From: an uncultured Peptoniphilus sp.
Lineage (GTDB): Bacteria; Bacillota; Clostridia; Tissierellales; Peptoniphilaceae
DNA: 38,659 nucleotides
Direction: 5' to 3'
Assembly (NCBI RefSeq): GCF_946222045.1
Contig: NZ_CAMILN010000014.1
Location: 1-38,659 of the forward strand
Shown: in pieces, positions 23,241-32,232 of the stretch
Position numbering within the stretch: the stretch's first letter is position 1
Layout: each line of letters opens with the position of its first letter
Program-made: the position numbers and the translations under genes
Notes under the pieces: model-generated
Database searches by the model: none
Seen by the model: the letters and a program-made list of their open reading frames with translations, nothing else
What the model was told of the DNA's origin: nothing

Positions 23241-24692
23241 TTGGCAAAGTCTGCTTTTAATGTAAGTGAACTGAATAATTACATCAAAAAGCTAATCTCA
23301 ATGGACTATATCCTAAGGGACATTAAGGTCACTGGGGAGATTACTAATTTAAATTACCACAATAATGGAAATATTTATTTTTCTCTCAAGGATAAATTTG
23401 CCCGCATTGATGCCATTGCAAGCCAAGAGGATATAAAAATTAATATATTCGATGGGGCAAAGGTTATGGCAAAGGGAACTGTCACTTACTACGATAGAAG
23501 TGGCAGGGTTTTTTTATATATTAGCCAATTAGAACTTGATGGCAAGGGAAATCTCTACCAAGATTACTTGGACTTAAAAGAAAAACTCTCCAAGGAGGGA
23601 CTTTTTAGTCCTAGTCACAAAAATAAGTTAAAGAAGTACCCATCGAAGATTGGACTTATCACATCAACTAGTGGAGCAGCCATAAAAGATGTTATAAATA
23701 TTTTTAGGAAGAGGAATAAGACTTGTGATGTTTTTGTTTATCCAAGTCTTGTTCAGGGAGCCCATGCAGCAGAATCTTTAATTTCTGGTGTGAAATATTT
23801 TAATGAAGAAGAGCCAGTTGATACAATTATTATTGCTAGAGGTGGAGGAAGCTTTGAAGACCTCTTTGTCTTTAATGATGAGGGTCTTGCAAGGGAAATT
23901 TTTGCTTCAAAAATTCCAATTATTTCTGCTGTGGGTCACGAGGTGGACTACACTATTTGTGACTTTGTAGCAGATATGAGGGCAGCAACTCCAACTAATG
24001 CAGCTGAACTTGTAACTATTAGTGAGAATGAAATTTTTTCTGAACTTGAAAAGAAAAAGTCTCAGCTAAAAAACCTTATGGACCGAAGACTTGATTACAA
24101 TAGACTAAGACTCTTAAACTTATACAAAAATATTTCTATAAAAAACCAAGTTTATAAGATAAATGAAAGGACTAGGGACCTATTAAGGGCTCAGGCTCTT
24201 TTAAATTCCTCTATGAAAAAAATTATTGAGGACCATGAGTATGACCTTCAAGAGAAAAAGTTTTATCTGGGGAATTTTAAGTTAAAGAAGTCCAAGGATC
24301 TTGAAAATTATTCCTACAGACTAAAAAATGTTTCTGTAAATATAAATTCTAGTCTTAACAAGGATAAAGAGAGTCTAAATTTTGATAAAAAACTCTTAAA
24401 TTATTATTTTAAGACTTATGTCAATGACAATCACAGGAAGTTTAAGAGTTTTGAAAAGTTTTTGGCCTCTTATGACTTAAGTACTAGGTTAAAAAATGAA
24501 AGAAATAGGCTAAATTTATTGAAGATGGGACTTGATTCAGCTTTTGAAAAGATAAACAAGGTTGAAATCTTGACAGAAGACGGAAAAAGTCTTAAGTCTG
24601 CAAGAGAAGCAAGGCCAGGAGATCTTATTTCTCTTAAATTTAAGGATGGCCAAGTAGAATCCAAGGTTCAAAAAGTGGAAGTGAGGGATTAA
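23241..24692 (+). CDS. xseA: exodeoxyribonuclease VII large subunit
   Basis: Exo VII degrades single-stranded DNA from both ends; XseA carries the active site and several XseB chains bind it. The 483-aa protein has the N-terminal OB fold (VTGEITNLNYHNNGNIYFSLKD near residues 25-46), the catalytic core with GLITSTSGAAIKDVINI, IIIARGGGSFEDLFVFNDE and SAVGHEVDYTICDFVADMRAATPT, then a long coiled-coil arm (about 270-430) and a short C-terminal segment. Start is TTG, 2 bp after nusB, with AGGAG upstream. xseB follows with no gap. Confidence 0.96.
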   Translation: MAKSAFNVSELNNYIKKLISMDYILRDIKVTGEITNLNYHNNGNIYFSLKDKFARIDAIASQEDIKINIFDGAKVMAKGTVTYYDRSGRVFLYISQLELDGKGNLYQDYLDLKEKLSKEGLFSPSHKNKLKKYPSKIGLITSTSGAAIKDVINIFRKRNKTCDVFVYPSLVQGAHAAESLISGVKYFNEEEPVDTIIIARGGGSFEDLFVFNDEGLAREIFASKIPIISAVGHEVDYTICDFVADMRAATPTNAAELVTISENEIFSELEKKKSQLKNLMDRRLDYNRLRLLNLYKNISIKNQVYKINERTRDLLRAQALLNSSMKKIIEDHEYDLQEKKFYLGNFKLKKSKDLENYSYRLKNVSVNINSSLNKDKESLNFDKKLLNYYFKTYVNDNHRKFKSFEKFLASYDLSTRLKNERNRLNLLKMGLDSAFEKINKVEILTEDGKSLKSAREARPGDLISLKFKDGQVESKVQKVEVRD

Positions 24693-24917
24693 ATGGAAAG
24701 AGATTATGAAAGTTCCTTTAGGGAGCTTGAAAATATAATAAGGGAACTTGAGTCTAAGGACATTAGTCTTGAAGATTCCATAAAAAAATACGAAAAGGGA
24801 ATTGAACTTTATAAGTACTTAAACAATACCCTAAAGGCCTACGAGGGCAAGATTAGAACTATTGCAGAAGAAAATTCTGAATTTATTGAGGACAAAAAAG
24901 ATGAGAGATTTCGATAA
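24693..24917 (+). CDS. xseB: exodeoxyribonuclease VII small subunit
   Basis: XseB is a short helical protein that coats the coiled-coil arm of XseA. The 74-aa sequence has the family core FRELENIIRELESKDISLEDSIKKYEKGIELYK split over about 10-42. It begins on the base after the xseA stop and overlaps the ispA start, so the two Exo VII subunits and the prenyltransferase are translationally linked. Confidence 0.94.
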   Translation: MERDYESSFRELENIIRELESKDISLEDSIKKYEKGIELYKYLNNTLKAYEGKIRTIAEENSEFIEDKKDERFR

Positions 24918-25758
24918 TTTACTAGAAAAATTTAATAATTATTTGAGCTCCTTACTTGAGTACGACAACAGTCCTCAACACAAGGTTATTGACTCTATTA
25001 AGTATTCCTTGTTTTCTGGTGGTAAAAGGATAAGACCCCTTATTTGTTTAATAAGTTTTTGTGAATTTTCAGATGAATCTTTGGATAAAATACTACCTTT
25101 TGCAGCTGCAATTGAAATGATTCACACTTATTCACTTGTCCATGATGACTTACCAGCCATGGACGATGATGACTTTAGAAGAGATAAGCCAACAAATCAC
25201 AAGGTTTATTCTGAAGGGATTGCAATCCTTGCAGGTGATGGACTTTTAAATATGTCTATGGAAATTCTCTTAAGACACATTGAAAACATTGAAGACCCTG
25301 AAGACTTAAAGCGTGCTATGAGGGCCATGAAATATATTTATAATGCAACAGGTGTCAATGGGATGATTGGTGGCCAAACTATTGATATTGGCAGGGACGT
25401 GTCAGATTACACAGAGGATGACTGCGAAAATATGTATAAGCTAAAGACTGGAGCCCTAATTAAGGCATCAGTTGTAGTTGGTGGCATTATAGGAGGTCTT
25501 GATCCAGACAACATTACTAAGCTAGCAAAGTTTGGTGAGTCTATAGGTATTGCCTACCAATTTGAAGATGATCTCTTAGATGAAGAAAAGGACCCAGACA
25601 GTGGCGAAGTCAACATGCTCCTATTTAAGGACAAGGAAGACCTTCAAAATGAAATTATCGACTTAACTAATGGAGCCTATGAAGCCCTAGATGGTCTTGA
25701 ACTCAAAGAGGATGTATTAAAATCTTTTGCGGCGAAATTAGTAAATAGGAGTAGGTAA
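24901..25758 (+). CDS. ispA: polyprenyl synthetase (farnesyl/geranylgeranyl diphosphate synthase)
   Basis: The enzyme condenses IPP with allylic diphosphates to make farnesyl diphosphate, the precursor of undecaprenyl carrier lipid. With this start it is 285 aa. It shows GGKRIRP (40-46), the first aspartate-rich motif DDLPAMDDDD (82-91), the GQTIDI block and a second motif in FEDDLLDEE (about residue 220). I chose ATG 24901, 9 nt after GAGG, over a TTG at 24862. In Firmicutes dxs commonly follows in this cluster; it is missing here, while ispH is at the end of the window. Confidence 0.94.
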   Translation: MRDFDNLLEKFNNYLSSLLEYDNSPQHKVIDSIKYSLFSGGKRIRPLICLISFCEFSDESLDKILPFAAAIEMIHTYSLVHDDLPAMDDDDFRRDKPTNHKVYSEGIAILAGDGLLNMSMEILLRHIENIEDPEDLKRAMRAMKYIYNATGVNGMIGGQTIDIGRDVSDYTEDDCENMYKLKTGALIKASVVVGGIIGGLDPDNITKLAKFGESIGIAYQFEDDLLDEEKDPDSGEVNMLLFKDKEDLQNEIIDLTNGAYEALDGLELKEDVLKSFAAKLVNRSR

Positions 25759-26558
25759 TGGCAAAAAAACGAGCAGATGTCTTATTAGTTGAAAAGGGCC
25801 TAATTGATTCAAGAGAAAAGGCCAAGAGACTAATAATGGAAGGTAAGGTTTTTATTGGAACAGAAAGGGTGGAAAAACCTGGAACCCAACTGAAAGAAGA
25901 GGAAAAAATCTATATAAAAGGACTTGAAGACTCCTTTGTATCTCGTGGTGGCCACAAGCTTGAGAAGATGATTAATGAATATGAAATTGACCTTAGAGAT
26001 GCGGTTTGCGTAGATATAGGTGCATCAACTGGGGGCTTCACCCACTGTATGTTAAAACACGGGGCAAAAAAAGTTTATGCCATAGATGTTGGCTACAACC
26101 AACTTGACTACAAGCTTAGGATGGATGAGAGAGTAGTGTCTCTTGAGAGGACTAACATTAGGTATTTTGACAAGGAAATAATCGAAGAAGATGTTTCCTT
26201 TATTTCTATTGATGTTTCCTTTATTTCACTTGAGCTTGTTCTTCCTGTTGCCAAGGACATCTTGGGACCAGAAGGAGAAATTGTTGCCCTTGTAAAGCCC
26301 CAATTTGAAGCTGGTAAGGGAAAGGTTGGCAAGGGTGGAATCGTAAGAGACAAAAAAGTACATATTGAAGTTATAGAAAAAATAATTGACCTTGCAGGAG
26401 AGCTAGGTTTTAATATAAAGGCCTTCACAAACTCTCCAATTAAGGGAACAAGTGGAAACATAGAATTTTTAATTTACTTGTCAAATTATGGGGAGCCTTC
26501 CGGGACTTTTGACGCAAAAGAAATTGTAAACAAGGCTTATGAAAATTTAAATGATTAG
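25758..26558 (+). CDS. tlyA: TlyA-family rRNA 2'-O-methyltransferase
   Basis: TlyA-type enzymes methylate ribose 2'-O positions in rRNA; the haemolysin name is historic. The 266-aa protein has an N-terminal S4 RNA-binding domain (3-60, RADVLLVEKGLIDSREKAKR) and an FtsJ-like domain. The SAM loop is DIGASTGGFTHC and the K-D-K-E set is visible: Lys in RGGHKL, Asp in the SAM loop region, Lys in LVKPQFEAG, Glu in NIEFLIY. It shares one base with the ispA stop and precedes recN by 7 bp. argR, commonly between tlyA and recN in Firmicutes, is absent. Confidence 0.94.
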   Translation: MAKKRADVLLVEKGLIDSREKAKRLIMEGKVFIGTERVEKPGTQLKEEEKIYIKGLEDSFVSRGGHKLEKMINEYEIDLRDAVCVDIGASTGGFTHCMLKHGAKKVYAIDVGYNQLDYKLRMDERVVSLERTNIRYFDKEIIEEDVSFISIDVSFISLELVLPVAKDILGPEGEIVALVKPQFEAGKGKVGKGGIVRDKKVHIEVIEKIIDLAGELGFNIKAFTNSPIKGTSGNIEFLIYLSNYGEPSGTFDAKEIVNKAYENLND

Positions 26559-26565
26559 GTGAAAT

Positions 26566-28227
26566 ATGCTTTTAGAGTTAAATATCGAGAATTTTGCAAT
26601 AATTGAAAATATGAAAATAGAATTTGAATCTGGTCTCAATGTCTTGACAGGGGAAACAGGTTCAGGTAAGTCAATTATTATCGACTCCCTTGGTCTTGTC
26701 CTTGGTCAAAGGGCCAACAAGGATATTATAAAAAAAGGTAAGGACAGGGCCTTTATTGAGGCAGTTTTTTCTTCTTATGATGAAGAAACTAAGGACCTTC
26801 TTCTTGAATATGGAATTGATTCAGGAGACTTAGTTGTTGTTTCAAAGGAGATTCGCGAAAAAGGACCAAGTATTACTAGGGTCAACAACAGGACTGTTAC
26901 ATCTCAAATTTTATCAAAGATTTCTAGTCATCTCATCGATATTTTTGCTCAGCATGAATCTATCTCCCTAATGGACAACAAAAATCAGTTGAAGCTAATT
27001 GATGACTTTTCAGGCAAGGGTCAGAGACAACTACTTGATGATTTAAAGGAACTTGTAGAAGAAATAAATTCTTTAAAAAATGAATATAATGAAAAGTCCA
27101 ATATGGAACAAAACAAGGATAGGGAAATTGACCTTCTTGAGTACCAAATAAAAGAAATTGAAGATGCAGGCCTGAGTGACTATGACGATGAAGAACTTTA
27201 TGATGACTTCAGTGCCCTCAACAATATGACAGACACTTTGATAAAATTGTCTGAAGCTAAGGCTTTGATAAATGAAGGCTACGAGACAAGTTCTCTTGAA
27301 GACATTTTAGACAGGGTAATTGCCAATGTGGTTGACGTCACAAGCTACAACAAGGACTTAAAAGAAGTCGAAGAAAACCTAGAGGATATAAGATTTAGGA
27401 TATCTGATATTGCAAAAGACCTTGATAGATATATAAATTCTAGTGAGATTGATGAGGAAAGACTTCAATTTTTAAAAGAAAGAATAGACCTTGTAAATAA
27501 TTTGAAGTTAAAGTATGGAAATAATGTTAAAACTATAAATACTTTCTTTGAGGAAATCAGTGAAAGGCTTAGGTTTTTGCAAAACTTTGAAGATAATTTA
27601 AATCAACTCTTAAAGAAAATCAAAGAAAAAGAAAAAAAAGCCTTTATACTTGCAGAAAAAATTAGCCAAAATAGAAAAAACACTGCAAGGATTCTCGAGA
27701 AAAAAGTTGAAGAAGAGATCAACAAGTTAAATATTAAAGACGCTAAGTTTAAGATTGATATAAAAGAAAAAGACCTTTCCTTTGATGGGATTGACAAGAT
27801 TGAATTCTTAATTGCACCAAACCTTGGCCAAGATCTTATGCCAATGGCAAAGGTAGCATCTGGTGGTGAAATGTCAAGAATTATGCTTGGCTTTAAGTCC
27901 ATAATTGCAGAAAAGGACAATATCCCTACACTTGTGTTTGATGAGATAGATACGGGTATAAGTGGAAAGACAGCTCAAATAGTTGGAAACAAGATAAAGG
28001 AAGTTTCAAAAGATAGACAAGTTATAGTAATTTCTCACTTGCCACAAATTGTTGCCCTTGCGGACACGCACTTTGCAATAAAAAAAGATGTGGTTAACAA
28101 TAGCACAATTTCTACAATTGACAAATTAAGCTACGACGAGAGAGTTAATGAAGTTGCTAGATTAATTGGCGGAATGAATATAAGTGAAATTGCAATTGAA
28201 ACTGCAAAGGAAATGATTGGTGATTAA
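26566..28227 (+). CDS. recN: RecN, SMC-like DNA repair ATPase
   Basis: RecN acts early at double-strand breaks, tethering DNA ends. The 553-aa protein has the split ABC ATPase of SMC proteins: Walker A GETGSGKS (29-36) after LNIENFAIIENM, a long central coiled coil (about 160-375), then the signature ASGGEMSRIMLGFK and Walker B TLVFDEIDTGISG (about 456-468), and the HLPQIVALAD switch. A weak site GGTGAAAT precedes the ATG. The nudix gene begins on the next base after the stop. Confidence 0.97.
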   Translation: MLLELNIENFAIIENMKIEFESGLNVLTGETGSGKSIIIDSLGLVLGQRANKDIIKKGKDRAFIEAVFSSYDEETKDLLLEYGIDSGDLVVVSKEIREKGPSITRVNNRTVTSQILSKISSHLIDIFAQHESISLMDNKNQLKLIDDFSGKGQRQLLDDLKELVEEINSLKNEYNEKSNMEQNKDREIDLLEYQIKEIEDAGLSDYDDEELYDDFSALNNMTDTLIKLSEAKALINEGYETSSLEDILDRVIANVVDVTSYNKDLKEVEENLEDIRFRISDIAKDLDRYINSSEIDEERLQFLKERIDLVNNLKLKYGNNVKTINTFFEEISERLRFLQNFEDNLNQLLKKIKEKEKKAFILAEKISQNRKNTARILEKKVEEEINKLNIKDAKFKIDIKEKDLSFDGIDKIEFLIAPNLGQDLMPMAKVASGGEMSRIMLGFKSIIAEKDNIPTLVFDEIDTGISGKTAQIVGNKIKEVSKDRQVIVISHLPQIVALADTHFAIKKDVVNNSTISTIDKLSYDERVNEVARLIGGMNISEIAIETAKEMIGD

Positions 28228-28779
28228 ATGACAAATTCAAATTATGAAGAAAGAACTATGAAATCAACAAAAATTTTTGACGGTAAGGTCCTGCAACTAA
28301 GGGTTGATACTGTTGAGATGGAAGGTCAAAAGTACACTAAGAGAGAAATAGTGGAAAGGCAGCCTTCTGTGGGCATAGTTGCCATAACTGAAGAAGATGA
28401 AATTATACTTATAAAACAATATAGGAAGGCCATTGATAAGGAAATCTACGAAATACCAGCTGGAATGGTTGATTTTGGAGAAGAACCTCAAAAGGCTGCC
28501 CTAAGAGAACTCAAAGAAGAAACTGGCTATGATGCCAAGAAGTCTGACTATCTTGCAGAAATTTATTCTTCTCCAGGTTTTACTAATGAAAAATTATTTA
28601 TTTTTTATGCAGAAGATTTGACACTAGGTGACCAAGATCTTGATGAGTTTGAGCATCTTTCTGTTGAAAAAATAAAATTTGAGGAAGCCTTAAAACTTGT
28701 TAGCTTAGGAGAGATAAACGACTCAAAAAGTGTAGCAGGAATTCTTTACTACAATAACTTTAGGAGGAACAATGAATAA
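28228..28779 (+). CDS. NUDIX hydrolase, ADP-ribose pyrophosphatase type
   Basis: This enzyme probably cleaves ADP-ribose to AMP and ribose 5-phosphate. The 183-aa protein aligns with the YqkG/NudF group: start YEERTMKSTKIFDGKV, then the full Nudix box G-x5-E-x7-REL-x-EE-x-G in GMVDFGEEPQKAALRELKEE and the following TGY (about 78-101). The start at 28228 fits homologues; ATG 28258 would cut off conserved residues. It sits before a purine and a pyrimidine nucleoside phosphorylase, so it may recycle ribose-nucleotide waste; this link is inference. Confidence 0.88.
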   Translation: MTNSNYEERTMKSTKIFDGKVLQLRVDTVEMEGQKYTKREIVERQPSVGIVAITEEDEIILIKQYRKAIDKEIYEIPAGMVDFGEEPQKAALRELKEETGYDAKKSDYLAEIYSSPGFTNEKLFIFYAEDLTLGDQDLDEFEHLSVEKIKFEEALKLVSLGEINDSKSVAGILYYNNFRRNNE

Positions 28780-29572
28780 ATCAATTGACTATATAAAAGG
28801 AAAAATAAAAAATCAGCCTGAAATTGGAATTGTATTGGGATCTGGCCTAGGTGATTTTGCCGATGCCATTGAAGATAAAATCGAGATTCCTTATACAGAA
28901 ATTCCTGGTTTTCCAGTTTCCACAGTCAAGGGACACGATGGTAAACTAATTTTTGGACAAATTAATTCAAAAGAAGTTTGCGTAATGAAGGGAAGAATTC
29001 ACTACTACGAAGGTTATGATATCAAGGAAGTTGTTTATCCAATAGAAGTTCTTGCAGGTCTGGGAATTGAAACCCTAATCCTAACAAACGCAGCAGGTGG
29101 AGTTAACACTGACTTTGAACCAGCTGACCTTATGATTATAAATGACCACATTAACTTAATGGGCAAGAACCCACTAATTGGACCAAACGATGAAGACCTT
29201 GGACCAAGATTTCCTGACATGACAGATCTTTACAACAAAGACCTTATTGAAGTAGCAGAAAAGTCTGCAAAAAAACTAGGAATAGACATTCAAGAGGGAG
29301 TTTACATGTACTTCACTGGTCCTTCTTATGAAACTGCAGCTGAAGTAAGGATGGCGAGAATACTTGGAGCTGATGCTGTTGGTATGAGTACTGTGCCTGA
29401 AGCAATTATTGCAAGACATAGGGGTCTAAAGATCCTAGGTATCTCAACGATAACAAATATGTCAACAGGCATATTAGACACTCCACTTGACCACACAGAA
29501 GTCGTAGAAGTTGGCCAAGAGGTTGCAGGTAAATTTAAAGAACTATTAAAAGAAGTAATTAAGGAAATTTAA
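28772..29572 (+). CDS. purine nucleoside phosphorylase (trimeric PunA type)
   Basis: The enzyme splits inosine or guanosine with phosphate into base and ribose 1-phosphate. The 266-aa protein belongs to the trimeric PNP group: GIVLGSGLGDFAD near the N-terminus, MKGRIHYYEGY, TNAAGGVNTDFEPADLM, the base-binding Glu in GPSYETAAEVRM, GMSTVPEAIIARH, and Asn in ITNMSTG. AGGAGG precedes the ATG, which overlaps the nudix gene; pdp starts on its last base. Together the three genes form a nucleoside salvage set. Confidence 0.93.
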   Translation: MNKSIDYIKGKIKNQPEIGIVLGSGLGDFADAIEDKIEIPYTEIPGFPVSTVKGHDGKLIFGQINSKEVCVMKGRIHYYEGYDIKEVVYPIEVLAGLGIETLILTNAAGGVNTDFEPADLMIINDHINLMGKNPLIGPNDEDLGPRFPDMTDLYNKDLIEVAEKSAKKLGIDIQEGVYMYFTGPSYETAAEVRMARILGADAVGMSTVPEAIIARHRGLKILGISTITNMSTGILDTPLDHTEVVEVGQEVAGKFKELLKEVIKEI

Positions 29573-30873
29573 TGAATTTTTTAGATATTATTCAAAAGAA
29601 AAAAGAAAATAAAGTTTTAAATCAAAATGAAATAGAGTTTTTTGTAGAAAATTATGTAAAGGGAGATATTCCTGATTACCAAGTTTCTGCATTTTTAATG
29701 GCTATTTATTTTAATAAGTTAAATTTAGATGAAACATACTATCTTACAAAGGCAATGATTGACTCAGGAGAAACTGTAGATTTATCAGAAGTTCCTGGAT
29801 CAAAAGTTGACAAGCACTCAACAGGTGGAGTTGGGGACACAGTTACCCTTGTCCTTGGACCTCTACTTGCATCAGTGGGACTTGTTTTTGCTAAGATGAG
29901 TGGAAGAGGACTTGGTCACACAGGCGGAACTCTTGACAAGCTAGAAGCAATTCCTGGCTTTGATATAAATATTGGCGGAAGAGATTTTATTGAAATCCTA
30001 AAAAAATCCAATATTGCAGTTATTGGTCAAACAGAAAACATAGTTCCAGCAGATAAGCTTTTGTATGCCCTAAGGGATGCAACGGCTACTGTAGACAATG
30101 TCAGCCTAATAGCGTCATCTATTCTTTCAAAGAAGATTGCTCTTGGAACAGATGCCCTAGTTTTAGATGTTAAGGTTGGAAATGGTGCCTTTATGAAGGA
30201 CCTTCCATCAGCAGTAGAATTATCAAAATTAATGGTAGAGCTTGGCAAAAAGTTTGGAAGAAACACTAAGGCAATTATTACTTCTATGGAAGAACCTCTT
30301 GGTGATGCCATAGGTAACAGCCTAGAAGTTATCGAAGCTATAAACATCCTTAGGGGAGAAAAAGAAGGCCATCTAAAGGACATAGCTTTAAGAATTGGTG
30401 CAAAGTTAATGATGATGGAAGGTATCTCATCGTCTGAAGAAGAAGCAATAAAAGTTCTTGAAGGCAAAATAATTGACGGATCTGCCATTGAAAAGTTCAA
30501 AGAAATGGTTGAACTTCAAGGTGGAGATAAGACTTACATTGATGATACAGACAAGTTTAAAAAATCTTCAATTATTAAAGAAATTTATGCAGAAGAGTTT
30601 GGATATGTAAAATCTATTGAGGCTATAGAAATTGGAATTGCATCAAGAGACTTGGGAGCTGGAAGACACAAGAAAGGTGATGTGCTTGACCTAAACGCAG
30701 GAATTTATCTTCACAAGAAAATTGGAGACCTCGTAGAAAAGGGCGACAAGCTTGCTACAATTTATACTGAAAAGGAAAATGAAGTTGAGGGAGCAATCCA
30801 AAGAATCAAGGCTGCCTATGATTTTTCTGATAATAAGGAAGATTATAAATTAATTATAGAAGAGATTGATTGA
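29572..30873 (+). CDS. pdp: pyrimidine-nucleoside phosphorylase
   Basis: Pdp phosphorolyses uridine and thymidine-type nucleosides. The 433-aa protein has the helical domain, phosphate-binding KHSTGGVGDT (81-90), the block MSGRGLGHTGGTLDKLEAIPG (about 110-130) and a C-terminal barrel-sandwich domain. Pdp and thymidine phosphorylase (DeoA) are close; length and Firmicute origin favour Pdp. It shares a base with the PNP stop and is followed after 1 bp by the protease gene. Confidence 0.92.
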   Translation: MNFLDIIQKKKENKVLNQNEIEFFVENYVKGDIPDYQVSAFLMAIYFNKLNLDETYYLTKAMIDSGETVDLSEVPGSKVDKHSTGGVGDTVTLVLGPLLASVGLVFAKMSGRGLGHTGGTLDKLEAIPGFDINIGGRDFIEILKKSNIAVIGQTENIVPADKLLYALRDATATVDNVSLIASSILSKKIALGTDALVLDVKVGNGAFMKDLPSAVELSKLMVELGKKFGRNTKAIITSMEEPLGDAIGNSLEVIEAINILRGEKEGHLKDIALRIGAKLMMMEGISSSEEEAIKVLEGKIIDGSAIEKFKEMVELQGGDKTYIDDTDKFKKSSIIKEIYAEEFGYVKSIEAIEIGIASRDLGAGRHKKGDVLDLNAGIYLHKKIGDLVEKGDKLATIYTEKENEVEGAIQRIKAAYDFSDNKEDYKLIIEEID

Positions 30874-30874
30874 G

Positions 30875-31507
30875 ATGAATAACTTAGATATAGTATCAAT
30901 TTTAATAAACATTCTTGCCCTAATGGTGGCGATAATCCCCCACGAGATAGCCCATGGTTACGTGGCCTATCTCTGTGGCGATACAACTGCAAAGGATGAC
31001 GGAAGACTTAGCTTAAACCCACTAAATCACATTGACCCTGTGGGTTTAATTTCTATGGTTATTTTTAGGTTTGGCTGGGCCAAGGCTGTACCTATTAATC
31101 CCTATAGATTTAAGGGAAATAGGAAACTAGCATCTCTTTTAGTTTCTCTTGCAGGAGTTTTCACAAATTTTGTCCTCGGCCTAATCTCTGGGATAATTTT
31201 AGTCTACTTAAATTACAAGTCGTCTGTCTTGGTGCCTCTTTTCACGTCAATCTTTTGGTACAATATTATGCTTGGAGTCTTTAATCTTGTGCCTCTTCCA
31301 CCACTTGATGGGTCAAAGGTCTTGGCGACATTTTTGCCAGAAAATTTAGAATACAAATTTTATAAGTATGAAAAATATTTTTATTTTGTATTAGTTATAA
31401 TGATTTTTTCTGGTCTTGTTGACAAATTTATTGGGCCAATTGTCTATGGAATAATCAATGGAATTATTTCTTTTGGAATTAACTTATGGAATACAATATT
31501 GTTTTAA
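30875..31507 (+). CDS. M50 site-2-protease-family membrane metalloprotease
   Basis: Site-2 proteases cut within the membrane. The 210-aa protein has several hydrophobic segments, zinc site HEIAH (23-27) and the second-half motif FNLVPLPPLDG (136-146, Asn137, LDG 144-146). It is of the small YwhC/Rip-like type without PDZ domain. Substrate is unknown. I chose ATG 30875; an in-frame TTG at 30866 adds three residues inside pdp. It overlaps scpA by 22 bp; a protease of this kind next to scpAB is a common Clostridial arrangement. Confidence 0.9.
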   Translation: MNNLDIVSILINILALMVAIIPHEIAHGYVAYLCGDTTAKDDGRLSLNPLNHIDPVGLISMVIFRFGWAKAVPINPYRFKGNRKLASLLVSLAGVFTNFVLGLISGIILVYLNYKSSVLVPLFTSIFWYNIMLGVFNLVPLPPLDGSKVLATFLPENLEYKFYKYEKYFYFVLVIMIFSGLVDKFIGPIVYGIINGIISFGINLWNTILF

Positions 31508-32232
31508 AAACTTATGAAGGTCCAATGGATCTTCTTTTAGATTTAATAAAAGAAAATGAAATAGATATTTACGACATACCAATTTTTAAAATTACTGAAG
31601 AATTTTTAAAATACATTGAGAACATGAAGAAGTTAAACCTAACTCTCACTTCAGATTTTATTTTAATGGCTTCAACTCTTTTGGAGATAAAGTCAAAGAT
31701 GCTTTTACCCAAGAAGGAAGAGCTTGATGAAGATGGGGAGGTTGAAGAGGATCCAAGACAGGACTTGGTGGAAAGTCTCTTGGAATATAAGAAGTATAAA
31801 GAAGCTTCAGAAATTTTAAAAGTTCAAGAAGAGTATGAGTCAAAGTCCTATTATAAGCTTAGGACAGAAATATTTTCCATGGATGAGATGGATTTCTTAA
31901 AGGATTCTAACGTTGACAAACTTTCCCTTGCCTTTTTTAATATCTTAAAGAGATACAAGGACAAGGAAGTTGTTGGGATTGAAAGAGAATACTTTAAAGT
32001 CGAAGATGCTGCCAGAAAAATAAAACTTTCCCTTAACAAGAATAAGGAAATAAAATTTAGCGACTTACTTCATGATATTGTTTACAAAGTGGACGTGATC
32101 ACTATTTTTTTGGGAATGTTGGAACTTATTAAGAACGAATATATTTATGCTGATCAAAGTGATAATTTTGCAGATATTTTAATAAAAGAGAGAGAATACA
32201 ATGGACAGGAACAGGCTGAAATCAATAATTGA
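31486..32232 (+). CDS. scpA: ScpA, segregation and condensation protein (kleisin)
   Basis: ScpA bridges the SMC head domains and binds ScpB, forming the condensin that organises the chromosome. The 248-aa protein starts NIVLKTYEGPMDLLLDLIKEN, typical of the family, has ASTLLEIKSKMLLP (about 63-76) and a C-terminal winged-helix segment ending in FADILIKERE. It overlaps both neighbours, and scpB follows immediately. smc itself is not in the window. Confidence 0.96.
   Translation: MEYNIVLKTYEGPMDLLLDLIKENEIDIYDIPIFKITEEFLKYIENMKKLNLTLTSDFILMASTLLEIKSKMLLPKKEELDEDGEVEEDPRQDLVESLLEYKKYKEASEILKVQEEYESKSYYKLRTEIFSMDEMDFLKDSNVDKLSLAFFNILKRYKDKEVVGIEREYFKVEDAARKIKLSLNKNKEIKFSDLLHDIVYKVDVITIFLGMLELIKNEYIYADQSDNFADILIKEREYNGQEQAEINN

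Noticed and set aside
24862..24900. In-frame TTG start extending IspA by 13 residues
   Set aside because: No ribosome site at suitable distance, and homologues start near ATG 24901, which has GAGG upstream.
30027..30500. 157-codon open frame antisense to pdp
   Set aside because: It mirrors the pdp codons, has no ribosome site, and its product is low-complexity Ser/Ile-rich with no domain; a shadow frame.
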